Shown here one piece after another: positions 10,258-20,989 of a stretch of DNA of 34,092 nt. Location of the stretch: assembly GCF_000499385.1 (NCBI RefSeq), contig NW_013654043.1, positions 1-34,092 of the forward strand, read 5' to 3'. Position numbers and translations under genes: made by a program. Source of the DNA: Eimeria necatrix (taxonomy: Eukaryota; Apicomplexa; Conoidasida; Eucoccidiorida; Eimeriidae). Below the pieces are notes generated by a model that was given only the letters and a program-made list of their open reading frames with translations, was not told where the DNA came from and searched no databases. Position 1 is the stretch's first letter. Each line of letters begins with the position of its first letter.

Positions 10258-10547
10258 TTACCCAGGCCCCGTGTCCAGATTTAAAGGGCCTGGGCTCTGT
10301 ACAGACAGGCCAGCTTCTTTGCTTCCGTACCCTGTAGATGTGCAACAACACCGCTCACTGCAGCAGCAGCAGCCCCTGCTGCTGCAGTGCTGCTGCAACG
10401 GCTGCTGCAGTTGCTGCTGCTGCAGCTGCTGCTGCTGCTGCTCCAGCTCTGCCCAGCTCCAGACAGTACTCAGCGACTCTGGGTTTGTTTTGGGTGGCGA
10501 ACGTCCGTAGCCAGAGGCTTACTTATTTTTTAATCGGGGCTGTTTCT
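10256..10547. other. 3' flank of the kinase gene, CAG/CTG-rich
   Basis: Mixed non-repeat sequence with CAG and CTG tracts at about 10359-10446. No conserved reading frame is recognised. Confidence 0.4.
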
Positions 10548-11516
10548 CCACAAACCCTAAACCCTAAACCCTAAACCCTAACAACAACCCTGGCAGGCCA
10601 GCCTAAACCCTAGAAAACCCCAAACCCTAAACCCTCAAGCCCGAACCAGCCGGTCTAAATAAACCCTAGAAAGGCTATGCCCTGCATCCTAGGGAACAGA
10701 AATGCCGAAACCCTAAAACGTCCAAACCCTAAACCCTAGGAGCCCTAACAGAAAAGCATAAACCCTAGAAAACCCTAAACCCTAGACCCTCTAGACCTCA
10801 GAAGGCCCGACGAAACCCTAATAAACCCTTCTAAATATTAACAACAAACCCTAGCACGAAAAACCCTCGTAAGCTTTGCCTAAACGCCCGCAATCCCTAA
10901 ACCCTAAACCCTAACCCTCAAACCCTGCAAACCCTAAACCCTCGGGTGGCACATGCTTCGGCGGTTTTAACAGAATAAGCCCCGTAGATAAGTTTCGTTT
11001 AGGGTTTAGGGTTTAGTTCTAAGAAACCGCAGCAAAGCCAAACCCTCGTCAGCCCCCTAAACCCTCGTAAACCCTTGTAAAGCTAAACCTCCCTAAACCC
11101 TCCTAAACCCTTGCAGCTCTAAACCCTCTCAAACCCTCCTAAACCCTTGAAACCCTAGACCCTCCTAAACCCTCGCAGCTCTAAACCCTCTCAAACCCTC
11201 CTAAACCCTTCTGGCCCTAAGGCCTCCTAAACCCTCACAAGCATAAGCCTAGCAAACCCTAGTAGCTCTAAACCCTAGTGGACCTGAACCCTCGTAAACC
11301 CTAAACCCTCGAAATGTAAACCCTGATGAATTCTCCAGAATCTTCGTAAACACTTGCAAACCGTCGTAGTCTTGCAAACCCTCGCAAGTGCAAACCCTCG
11401 TAAACCCTCGTAAACCCTCTAAACCCTCGCAAACCCTCGCAAACCCTCGTAAACCCTCGCAAACCCTCGTAAACCCTCGTAAACCCTCGTAAACCCTCAT
11501 GAGCACATCGGCCCTC
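10548..11516. repeat. Degenerate AAACCCT field with an embedded 10-bp-period array
   Basis: About 1 kb of AAACCCT copies on the + strand is separated by short unique spacers. Only one opposite-orientation patch (about 10997-11015) is seen. From about 11390 to 11500 the copies become an almost regular decamer, AAACCCTCGT/AAACCCTCGC. No exon-like island is recognised between copies. Confidence 0.85.
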
Positions 11517-11604
11517 CCAAGCCTTGAAATATGGCGCGTTCGCGGGCGGCCCAATAACTGACGGTTTGCTGCGCTGCTGCAGCAGCCAGCACTGACGCGC
11601 CGTT

Positions 11605-11652
<48 letters not shown>

Positions 11653-11777
11653 CGTGGAGGGCAGGAAAGAGGGCCAAGGGATCAAAGGAGACAGAAAAAG
11701 GAGGCACCCAAACGGGGCAGCAAAATAAGAAAATAAAGAACTGAAAAGGGGAGAGAAAAGGACCCCAGCCCTGCCCT

Positions 11778-11809
<32 letters not shown>

Positions 11810-11940
11810 GACGACGACGCTGTTGCTGTTGCTGCTGCTGCTGCTGCAGTGCAGCACGCAATCGGCAGCAGCAACTAAAGCTGCATTCGACAAAGGATCC
11901 ACAACAAAGCCTAACTACACAATCTCAACCAACCTCCAGC
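11517..11940. other. CAG/CTG tracts and A-rich spacer, no gene seen
   Basis: CAG tract at 11608-11649, purine-rich sequence at 11650-11765, and CTG tract at 11779-11847. Reading frames through it are repeat-driven on both strands. Confidence 0.5.
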
Positions 11941-12290
11941 TTAGGCGGGGCCCCCCGGGGGGCCCCTAAGGTACCTAGAGGCCCCAGGGGGCCCCCGGGG
12001 GGCCTCTGAGGTATCTAGAGGCCCCAGGGGGGCCCCCGGGGGCCCCTGAGGCACCTAGAGGCCCCAGGGGGCCCCCCGGGGGCCCCTAAAGACCCCTGGG
12101 GTGCCCCCCAGGGGTCCCCCCGGGGCCCCTACGTCCCCCTGGGGGGCCCCCCGGGGGCCCCTAGAGACCCCTGGGGGCTCCCCGGGGGCCCCCGGGGGTC
12201 TTTAGGTGGCGCTGGGGGCCCCCGGGGGCCCCAGGGCCCCTCGGGGGTCCCCATTTCGTACCCTTTTTGAAGAGCAGTTCGAGGGGGCAG
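11941..12290. repeat. GC-rich GGGGGCCCCC array with 40-bp periodicity
   Basis: A 40-bp unit of the form GGTACCTAGAGGCCCCAGGG followed by a (G)n(C)n(G)n(C)n block starts at 11970, 12010 and 12050. It then decays into further GGGGGCCCC blocks. Similar GGGGCCCC sequence continues into the C-terminal codons of the minus-strand gene to about 12440. The tract is strongly self-complementary. Confidence 0.8.
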
Positions 12291-12497
12291 TCAGGGGGCC
12301 CCCGCAGTGGGATGGGGGCCCTGTGGGGGGGGCATCTGGGGGGCTGTGGGTATGTGGGGGGCCCCTAGGGGGAGCTGGGGGCCCCCCTGGGGGGCCCCCA
12401 GGGGGGCCCCGAGGGGGGCCCCCTGGGGGGCCCCCGGAAGGCCGGGGAAGGCGATGTGAGGCCCCGCGGCCGGCAGCAGCTGCGGCTGGAGGGCCGT

Positions 12498-12528
<31 letters not shown>

Positions 12529-13051
12529 GGGTGCTGCGTGGGGAGGGCGTAGGCGGAGTAGAGGTCGCCTGGAGCTGGCGGCGCTGCTGCTGCTGCTGCT
12601 GCTGCTGCAGGGCCGAAGGGCGGGAAGTGCTGCTGCTGCTGCTGGAAGAGCTGCTGCTGCCGCTGCTGCTCGAAGGCCAAGTGGGAGCCCAAAATGCGCA
12701 GCAGCTGCTGCACTTGGGCCTTTTGCTGCCGCACAGCTTTCTTCGTGTCTTGGGCTTGCTGCACTGCTTGCTGCAGCGGCGCTGCATCAAACCTGTGGTT
12801 TTCGGGGAGAGCAGCAGCAGCAGCAGCAAGTTTTGCTGCTGCTTCGAGCAGCGCGTCGAGGGCGAAGGTGGACTGGCCCACTGCAGCAGCCCAGCTGGCA
12901 GCTTGCTGCTGCAGCTGCTGCAGCTGCTGCTGCGCCATCTCCACGGGGACTTGCATGCTGGTGACTCTGGCGATTTCTGCTTCGACTTGCTGCTTGAGTT
13001 GCTGCGCGCCGGCCTGGACTGCAGCGCGGAGGCCCGCTGCTGCTGCTGCGA

Positions 13052-13083
<32 letters not shown>

Positions 13084-13811
13084 AGCGCAGCAGCGCGGCG
13101 CGCCAGCGCCACCTCCAGCGCCGCCTGCAGCCGCTGCAGCAAACTGTCGCACAGCAGCTGCTTCGCCTCGAGAGCAGCAACAACATCTCGGAGATGAGCT
13201 TCTTGTGCTGCTAAGGAGACAGTTAGTGCAGCAGCAGTCTGCAGCAGCTGCTCGCCGACTTGGCGGCCGGAGGGGCCCTGCTGCTGCAGCAGCAAATGGC
13301 CCATGTGCTCCTCCAGAGAAGCAGCAGCAGCAGCAGAAGGGGCCTTGGCCTTGGCCTCCACTATGTCTGCATATCTCTCGGCCACTTGCTTATATTGCTC
13401 TTGTGCTGCTGCTGGCATTAAGGCCAAAAGGCCCTTTATTTCGGTGTGGCCGCGGCCCATTGCTGCTGCCAGCAGCCGGTTCCCGTTGCGCCACTGGCCG
13501 CCCGCGATCTTCTTCACCGTCCAGCTGCAGCAGCCCTGCTGCTGCTGCTGCTGCAGCAAGAACGGCTCGCTGCGAACAAGCCGCAGCAAGCGAGCGACGC
13601 GCAGCAAACCCTGCAGAAGCCACGGGCAGGGAGACCCGCAGCCGCCGCTTTTGCTGCGGGCAACGCTGCTGCTGCTGCTGCGGCAGCAGCAGCAGCTGCT
13701 GCTGCTGCTGCTGCTGAAGATGCAGCGCCAGTCGCCCTTACCCAGCGAGTCGAAGCAGCTCCCTCGAGAAGACAAAGAGAAGATGCTGCAGCGCACTGCT
13801 TTGCTGCAGTC
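12291..13811 (-). CDS. Unrecognised Q/A-rich coiled-coil protein with a Pro/Gly-rich tail
   Basis: The main exon is 13610-12291 (TGA), 439 residues. It is preceded by a probable exon 13811-13742: donor TGG/GTAAGG, acceptor CTTCTGCAG, phase kept, intron 131 bp of CAG/CTG. A further candidate exon is 13913-13861. Non-repeat parts include WTVKKIAGGQWRNGNRLLAA, GRGHTEIKGLLALMP and EQYKQVAERYADIVEAK. A long helical stretch follows with heptad-like Leu/Ala, containing LRDVVAALEAKQLLCDSLLQ and VEAEIARVTSMQVPVEMAQ. Gln runs follow, and then a Gly-Ala-Pro repeat tail encoded by GGGGCCCC sequence. The overall plan (helical middle, Pro-rich tail) recalls trafficking adaptors such as ALIX-type proteins, but I find no diagnostic motif and assign no function. 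The 5' end is unresolved; it is convergent with the kinase-like gene. Confidence 0.6.
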
Positions 13812-13833
13812 CTGAGGGTCTCGGCCCGCGAGG

Positions 13834-14330
13834 GTTTAGGGTTTAGGGTTTGGGTTTTGCAAGTAAGACGAACGAGCCCTCTCCACCAAGCGCGCCAGCT
13901 CAGCTCCAGAATCCTGCAGCGCACAGCCGCGGCGGGCACAAAAGCTAGGGTTTAGGGTTTAGGGTTTTAAGTCAAAAAAGGCCCGCTCGCCGCTTTCAAG
14001 CGCTGCAACTTAGGGTTTAGGGTTTGGCTCCGGGGGTTTAGGGTTTGCTGGTCCGCTGCGCGCGGAAAGCAAATCGCCGCTCAAAAGCCGCAGCGAAATG
14101 GCGATCCTCCCTACCTTCAGCTTCGGGAAGGGTTTAGGGTTTAGGGTTTAGGGTTTAGGTTAATTCAGCTCTTAATAACAGAAGAACCACAGGATGTGCC
14201 TCCGTAACTGAGCCTGAGTAGGGATCGATCTGCCAGCACACGAGCTGCTGCTGCTCCCGGTAACCCCTGAGCCCTGAGCCGTAAACCCTAAACCCTAACC
14301 CTAAACCCTAAACCCTCAGCCCCAAAATTA
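13834..14330. repeat. Heptamer-rich sequence upstream of the minus-strand gene
   Basis: AGGGTTT copies lie at 13831-13853, 13948-13967, 14011-14047 and 14128-14159, and AAACCCT copies at 14282-14316. This is the pattern of the introns elsewhere, so further 5' exons of the minus-strand gene may lie between them. One minus-strand island around 13980-14012 reads ALESGERAFFDLK, but no donor was found. Confidence 0.6.
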
Positions 14331-14430
14331 GTTTACAATGTGTTTCCCGTTTTGTTTGCTCGCAAACAAGAGCCAGCGCCTTCATCTTTAGTCTCCCCTG
14401 CACCTCGTGCCGCTGCTGCCCCCGACCTCC

Positions 14431-14461
<31 letters not shown>

Positions 14462-15060
14462 TGCTTCTGCTGCTGCTGCTTCCCAATTTTCAAGCCCTGG
14501 GCACAAGCAGCGGCTTAGTGGCTCTGCTGCGTGAGGGGGATCGAGTTGGGGTGTCTGTACACCCCAGCGCTCCCGCCTCCCCGCCCAAACGCAGCAACTC
14601 ACCCAGAAACCTCTGCAGCAAATAACGACAGAGCCCCGCGGGCTTTGCTGCTGCAGCTCGGGGCCCTTGGCTTCAAAAGAAGTTTCCAGATGGGGCCTCC
14701 AGGGGCCCCTAGACAGCCCTGCCTCCCCCCCGCCAGACTTCAGGCAAGATCGGGGGGGCCCCCACCGGGGGGCCCTCCTCAGGGGCCCCCTGCAGCAAGA
14801 GAGGGGCCACACTTTGGGCGGGCAGCGGCGCCGCAGGGGCCACGGGAGCTCCGGGGGGCCCCCCGGGGCCCCTGGGGGCCCCTGAGGCCCTCCCCAGCGA
14901 GGGGCCCCCTCTGGGTCGCTGCCTCTGTTGCCTCATTGTGCCCTAAATGTGCAGTCAAGAGCTCTGCTGCTGAGACTCGAAAGAAGGCCCAGCAACCCCC
15001 AGCGAGGCCCAAAGGGGGGCCCCTCCCCTCGCGCACGCTGCACTGAAAGACTGGCTGTCT
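14331..15060. other. CTG tract, palindrome and GGGGCCC-rich stretch, no gene recognised
   Basis: CTG tract at 14431-14480; the 18-bp near-palindrome GGGGTGTCTGTACACCCC at 14548-14565; GGGGCCCC-type blocks at about 14693-14905. Long frames here on both strands are of Pro/Gly or Ala type and give no family signal. Confidence 0.5.
14548..14565. promoter_or_regulatory. GGGGTGTCTGTACACCCC near-palindrome
   Basis: A variant of the 4713-4730 palindrome: identical GGGGTGT and ACACCCC arms, with the centre changed from ACGT to CTGT. It lies about 70 bp after a CTG tract. Confidence 0.45.
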
Positions 15061-18000
15061 GGCAGCAGCTAGTGAAGCAAAGCCGCTTTAGCTATTCTGT
15101 AGATAAAGGCCTCCTTGAGATGCACAAGTATGGGCCTTCTCTGGCCCACTAAGCTGCCTGGAGGAGGCAATAGCCTTTCGCGGATTTAAATATAAACTAC
15201 AGAGTATCTAGAAGCTATCTTATTCTCTCTTGCTGCACTTCACTCGCAAGCCACACTGCAGTGCCCGTAGTAGCTAGCTGGCTAGCTAGCTGTTCCTCAC
15301 AGCTAGCTAGCTAGCTGTTCCTCTTCACCCAAAGCTTTCCAAGAGAGCCTCCCTGGGGCCCCGTGGGCAAAGCTTTGTTATAATAGTGCGAGCACTGCAA
15401 TGCCGCTTGAAGCTGCTGCTCCCATGGCTGGCGAGCTGGCCGTCTTGTTCATATTTTCCAAAAGTGAGATCTGCGAGTGAGCCAGTGTGTGGGTTGCTTT
15501 TGCTGAAGTCCTTTGCGGACAGCTGGAGAGTAAAGCACAAGCATCCAAGCAATTACATTTGTGCTGCGATAGTACATTTAAACAAAAGCAATTAAATATA
15601 CTCTCGCAGCATTTATGCTGCGAGAGTATATTTAATTGTTTATGTTCATCAACTCGCGCTTAACTTGTTACAGGCTCACGAGACTCGCGGAGATGGACTT
15701 TCGGGGCTGCATCTCGCTTCGGGCAATGCAAGATTGCGAGATTCTTGAGTTAGGGATGCTGCAATAAATTTATTAAGAGAGTAAAACCTTCCAAGACAGG
15801 ATTGATATCCAAGAGGGCCCCACTCGGCAAGCCCCGTCAATTCTGTTTAAGTTGCTTCGGGGGATTTGTTCTTCTCGCACAATTACTTCTTACAGACATT
15901 CAAAGAAAAGGAATTGGTAGTCAAAATAGTACGGAGTCCTCGAAATCCAAATCCTCCGAAGTTGTCGGCTATTGGTGCTGAACAGAAGCACATGAGCACC
16001 CAATAAAAAGTGCAACATCTCTCACACATGCTGAGGCTTACAGCACAGCTAGCTGCCGGCCCAGCTAGTTGTTCCAAAATCTCTTCAAATTCGAATATGA
16101 AATTGGGCCTTTTCATGAAGCATGTGCGAATTGCGTAAAGCAATGTCTCGGAAGCTAGAGCAGCAGCTTTCCCCTCAAACTGCGCGATCACCCTAGGCAG
16201 TGCTACTAGAAGTGAATGAAAATCTCCTCAAGTCTTCGTGTATATCTGCAGAGGTTTCGTCTCCAGTTAAAGCAAGCTCTGATCGCTGCATTTCCCTTAA
16301 CTGTGCAAGTAAAGTACTTATTAGTGGGAACGGCTAATATACTGCTTGATTCGGCGTAATTCTAATGAAATTTATTGCTTGCAGTGTCAGCACTGTAGCA
16401 ACCAGTTTAAATTCGCATTTCGCCGAGTTCTTATACTCAAGCTTTCCTAGTTTCCGGTTTATCTTCTAAGGCAGCGTCGCACTGTTGGGAGGCTTTCGAC
16501 TGCGACTGAAAGTGCAGGTTGACGGAGCTCTCGGGAGCTGCAAGCGAGATATCGTTTAAAAGGGCCCCGTGGCAGCTCCTTGGAAAGAGCTCTTGTATTT
16601 AAATAGGCATTCAGATGTTGGGAGCCATATTAATGCTACCTGTCTTCTCCCTTTGACTCCTGAGGGTCTATTTATTGCTTGCAGATAATCTCTACGCATA
16701 TGTTGGCGCCCTAAATCTGGGTTACCTGAAAGGCTGAAGTGTCAATATTACTTTGCGGAGAGGACTTTCAAGAAAAAGAATAAAACTGTGACACAGTAGT
16801 GGCCTTTTCCGCCTCACTTCCCGGCGTAGCCACCAATCTAAACAGCTAGCTGCGATGCCACAAGGTAGCAAGAAAGAAGGCCGCGAGGGCCTATCGGGAA
16901 GTTCGTGAACCTACAAACTACAGTATAGCATGCTTTATCAGGAGAGACTAAAGAAATAGTTAGCAGGTAAGCACTTAAGCTTCCCCGAACGCTGCCAGCG
17001 AAGACTGTTGCACTGGTCTTCGAGATTCGGGCAGCTCTGGTGGCTCAGTGCTTAGAGGGGCTAAGACTGAAGACAGAAATAACACTCTCTCTGCATTAAG
17101 GGATTTTCAAGGCAGAAGAATCTGCAGAGAAAGCCAAGTTCGAAGGGAAGGGGAAACGAGGAGCGCTCAGTGCAGCAGCAAAAACGTGAGCGATGGCTTA
17201 ACTGCCGTGCTAACTTTGTCAACAGAGAGGCTCCTGTACTGCAACTAACCTGGGTAGACACATAAGTTCTACCTACAGTTTAAAAGGACTCAGGGCCCTT
17301 GTTCTTTCCCTCCAGTCCTTTTATTAGCAATTTGCTTTTCCTGGGTCTCGGGCAATCGACTTTCCCACTGAGGCCTTTACAGAATTTCATATTTTCCCCA
17401 TCAACAAGTGTTGGGAGTGTTTCTTCCAGCTCTATCCCTTCGCCGGCACTCAACCTCGGCTCTCCCGTGTGAATGTTATTATTGAAAATTGCGCGCATTA
17501 TGAGCCTATGCAGCCTAATAGCTTTCTCCAAGCACAAGTGCTCAAGTGCTCTCAGTTCCAAAACTCAGTCTTCGCCTTCTTTTCTAGTCGAACAGGAAAA
17601 GGGTACTGGAAATAGAACAAAAAGGAGATGAAGTTCATAATTGCACGAAACACAAAGCGAGCCAGATGAGCCAAAAGAGCCAAGAGAAACAACCACTTTA
17701 TTAGCCAGTTTCTATGGAGCCCAGGGGAGGTTCACGGGGCCCCTTAGTTGTTTTTTTGCTTCTGTTTTTTGTTGTTCTCTTTTGCTGCGTTTCTCGACTG
17801 GTTGGCTTACCTTTTTTCAATTATCCTCTATTTTTTTGTTTTTTTGCAATACTTTTGTTTTCCCTCGCTCTCGCTCCTGCAGGTCTAAACTCTCCGTCTC
17901 TTCTTTACCATTTTCTCTCTCTACTTGTTCAGTTGATCATTTGCTTTTTCTGCATTTTGTCAAGGCCTCTGTCCCCGTTTTCCTCTTCTTTGCTGCATCT

Positions 18001-18412
18001 GTAGCTGTTTGTCCCCTTTTGGGAAAATGCCTTTTCTTGTTCTTAATTCCAATTGCGCGAAATAAACAAACACCACCACGCGAAGAAGCGGGAAGCCCTC
18101 GGCAAATTAAATAATTTGTTTTCAAGAGTTTGCTGCTGTCTTTGTCTCCTTAGCCTGCCTTGAACTATTTAGTTGCTCCTGTTTCTTGTGGACTCGTTCA
18201 CTTTTGTTTCTCTCTTTCAACTAATTTACTTATTCTCATATTGATTGTCCTGGGCATGCAGATTATATTAAACACATGCTTCCGTGTCAACTTTTAAAAT
18301 CGTTTTTTTGCCTCCCTCAGTATCCTCTTCAATTTTTTGTCGCAGCTCGCTGCAGTTGCTTCGCCTTCCAGCCTAGCCCTTCGAGCGGCAACTGCCCGGA
18401 GCTACTTACTCT
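15061..18412. other. Plain (repeat-poor) block without a convincing gene
   Basis: The base composition is even, with almost no CAG and no heptamers, in sharp contrast to both sides. Short CTAG arrays occur at 15271-15320. Frames worth testing are 16191-15883 (-, 102 codons) and 17561-17280 (-, 93 codons, no ATG start). Both have mixed, protein-like composition but no recognised motif. A T-rich tract covers about 17745-18000; the frames through it are composition artefacts. I see no RNA gene I can support. Confidence 0.6.
15589..15638. repeat. Perfect inverted repeat, 24-bp arms, 2-base loop
   Basis: The arm 15589-15612 (CAATTAAATATACTCTCGCA then GCAT) is exactly complementary to 15615-15638, separated only by TT. 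A diverged third copy of the right arm (GTGCTGCGATAGTACATTTA) lies just upstream at 15561-15580. In RNA or single-stranded DNA this gives a 24-bp hairpin. Confidence 0.9.
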
Positions 18413-18935
18413 GCAGCTAGCCAGCTAGCTGCAGATAGCCGCAGCTAGCCACAGTTAGCTGCAGCTAGCTCTAGTTAGCCGCAGCTGGTCACAGTTAGCT
18501 GCAGCTGGCCACAGACAGCTGCAGCTAGCTGCAGCTGGCCACAGACAGCTGCAGCTAGCTGCAGCGAGCTGCAGTTAGCCGCAGCTAGCCACAGTTAGCT
18601 GCACCTAGCTGCAGTTAGCCGCAGCTAACTGCAGCTAGCCGCAGCTGCTGTGCTTCAGAGCTAACATAGACAAACTAGCTACAACGCATGGAAAGGAGGT
18701 TCCTTGGCAAACTGCAGGTGCGACTAGCTGCAGCTAGCCATAGCTAGCTGCAGCTAGCTACAGCTAGCCGCAGCTAGCTGCAGCTAGCTGCAGCTAGCTG
18801 TAGCTAGCTGTAGCTGACGTCAGCTAGCCAGCGCTAGTCGCACCAGATTATGCCATCCTACAACTCTCTGCAGCTAGCTGCAGAGAGTTGTAGGATGCCA
18901 TAATATGGCTAGCTGCAGCTAGCTGCAGCTAGCTG
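18413..18935. repeat. GCAGCTAGC-type array
   Basis: Octamer-like units GCAGCTAGC, CCACAGCTAGC and CTGCAGTTAGC repeat over about 500 bp. Non-repeat interruptions lie at about 18645-18722 and 18836-18870. It marks the edge between plain block 1 and repeat-rich block 2. Confidence 0.85.
18847..18904. repeat. 29-bp inverted repeat with no spacer, one mismatch
   Basis: The arm 18847-18875 pairs with 18876-18904 except for one C/C mismatch. The centre is TGCAGCTAGCTGCA. The outer arms (ATTATGCCATCCTACAACTC) are unique sequence, not array units, so one unique segment has been duplicated in inverted orientation inside the array. Confidence 0.85.
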
Positions 18936-19262
18936 TCTGTGAGTTGCTGCTCCACCTCGCTAGACTTAAAAACAGCAAAAGTCCATCTTAAGGCGCTAGA
19001 CCCCAAACCCTAAACCCTAGACCGTAAACCCTAAACCCCAAACCCTAAACCGGAGAAGAAATGGGCTGAAGTTGCTGCAGCTAAGAGACATTATCTTTGC
19101 TTTTGGTCTCAGTCTGATTTTGGAATCACAGAGCGGGAACATAGCAGGCTCCTGTCTAGGGCCCCCGGGCGCGCTGTAGGCAGCGGCCCAAACCCTAAAC
19201 CCTAAACCCTAAAAAAGGGTTTTCGCGGGAAAGGGCTCCGGGTCGCTCTAAACGCTCTGCGT

Positions 19263-19293
<31 letters not shown>

Positions 19294-19398
19294 GCGCTGC
19301 GGGGAAGAGCAGAGGGGGGTTTGGGGGCCCCCTCAAGTCGACTTTACATGAAAGTTTCTCTGAGGGTTTAGTGCAACAAACGAGGGTTTAGGGTTTGC
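18936..19398. other. 3' flank of the TMBIM gene with heptamers and a CTG tract
   Basis: AAACCCT copies lie at 19001-19050 and 19187-19213, a CTG tract at 19264-19292, and AGGGTTT at 19363-19397. No reading frame is recognised; it lies downstream of the minus-strand TGA at 19399. Confidence 0.55.
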
Positions 19399-20955
19399 TC
19401 AAGAGTTGTCTGCTATTGCCAGAATGTTCATAAATATAATTATAATGTCCATGTAAAGAGTCAGCGCCGCAAAGATGTAGTCGTCCACGGAGTACTGGTA
19501 GCGCCGGTGTTTGCCCCCCACGACCAGCTGCGCACAAACCCTAAACCCTAAACCCTAAACCCTAAACCCTAAACCTTAGGCCCTAAACCCTCGGCCTTGA
19601 GCAGCCTCCGCAAGCAGCGCGAACAACGGCGCAGCGAATATCCACTCAAGGGTTTAGGGTCTAGGGTTTAGGGTTTGGGGCACATCGACGAGAGCTGCAC
19701 AGCCAGCGCAACCCCGCGCCTGCAACCTGCTAGGGTTTAGGGTTTAGGGTTTAGGGTTTGGGACTTGCCTGCGTGTCGTAGACCAAAATCATGCAGAACA
19801 AAACTGTGGCGATGCTCGAGTAAACAAGATGAACAATTTTATTGTGGAAGAAAATGCTCAAGATCCCGAAGATCATGAGGCACAGCACCGCCACGAACAA
19901 GTAAGTGCCGCAGCCTGCACCGCAAACCCCAAACCCTAAACCCTAAACCCTAAACCCTAAACCCTAAACCCTGGGCCCTGAGCTCTGGGTGCTGGAGGGA
20001 AGAGGGGCTGGCAGAGAGGCTCTAGGCCCTGGCGCGTCACGCCCTCTGCACCCCCACGCCCACGCCCCCAAACCCTAAACCCTAAACCCTAAACCCTAAA
20101 CCCTAAACCCTAAACCCTAAACCCTACCGGTGAAGTCGTATTTGGTTTGGCAGGCGAAGAGCATCAGGCCAACGACGACGACGAAGGTGGAGCCGATGGC
20201 AATTAAGAAACTTTGCCAAGAAGAAGCAGCAGCAGCACAAGAAATAAGAACGGCGTAGCAAGCAGTTATAAGAGTCATGAGAATAAAGTTCATTGGCACT
20301 TTTCGCGCCAAGTCCGGCACACAAACCAGCACTGCAGCAGCAAATCACAACAACCCCACCACCTCGATCGTCAGAAGCCCTTGCCCCGTGCTTCCTGCGA
20401 AAAAACTACGCTTTCACGAGGGTTTAGGGTTTAGGGTTTAGGGTTTAGGGTTTAGGGTTTAGGGTTTACCCAGCTGCAGCACCAAGCCGCACACTGCAGC
20501 AACAATTGCCAGCCAGTAGTTCTGCAGCAGAAAATTCCTCAGCGTTGGGACGAAGCCGAAGGCGGAGGCGATACCGAACGTGAACTGAAGCGCAGCCAAA
20601 CCCTAAACCCTAAACCCTAAACCCTAAACCCTAATTTCCAAACCCTCAACCCCCACCCTGCACTCCGCAGCAACCTGGCAAGAGGCGGCTCTCTGTCGCG
20701 TCCACCCAAACACTTGCAGCGGCTCGGGCCGGCCCGAGGCCTCCCAGTGCGCAACCTAGGGTTTAGGGTTTAGGGTTTAGGGTTTAGGGTTTACGAGGAT
20801 CTGCACGGCGAGAATGCCCAAAACCTTGCGGACAAAGGCGTGGCGAATCTGCACACTAATGTGGTCTGTTATTTTTGTGTCATCGGAGGGGGGTGGAGGT
20901 GACCCCATTTCCATGGATCCAGGAGCTGCAGCAAAACCCCGCAGATTCCGCAAAT

Positions 20956-20989
<34 letters not shown>

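Noticed and set aside
10548..11516. A true telomere end
   Set aside because: The heptamers are degenerate, interrupted, in both orientations across the window, and flanked by genes on both sides; they are interstitial.
11249..11554. Minus-strand 101-codon frame with repeated GLRGFTRVCE-like peptides
   Set aside because: It is the translation of the AAACCCTCGT decamer array and has no independent support.
17036..17156. A-box-like TGGCTCAGTGCTTAGAG with a distant AAGTTCGAAGG, like a tRNA-derived element
   Set aside because: The spacing is too long for a tRNA, the B-box-like match is imperfect and no cloverleaf can be drawn.
17641..18114. 157-codon forward frame rich in Phe, Leu, Ser
   Set aside because: It translates a T-rich tract; composition alone explains it.
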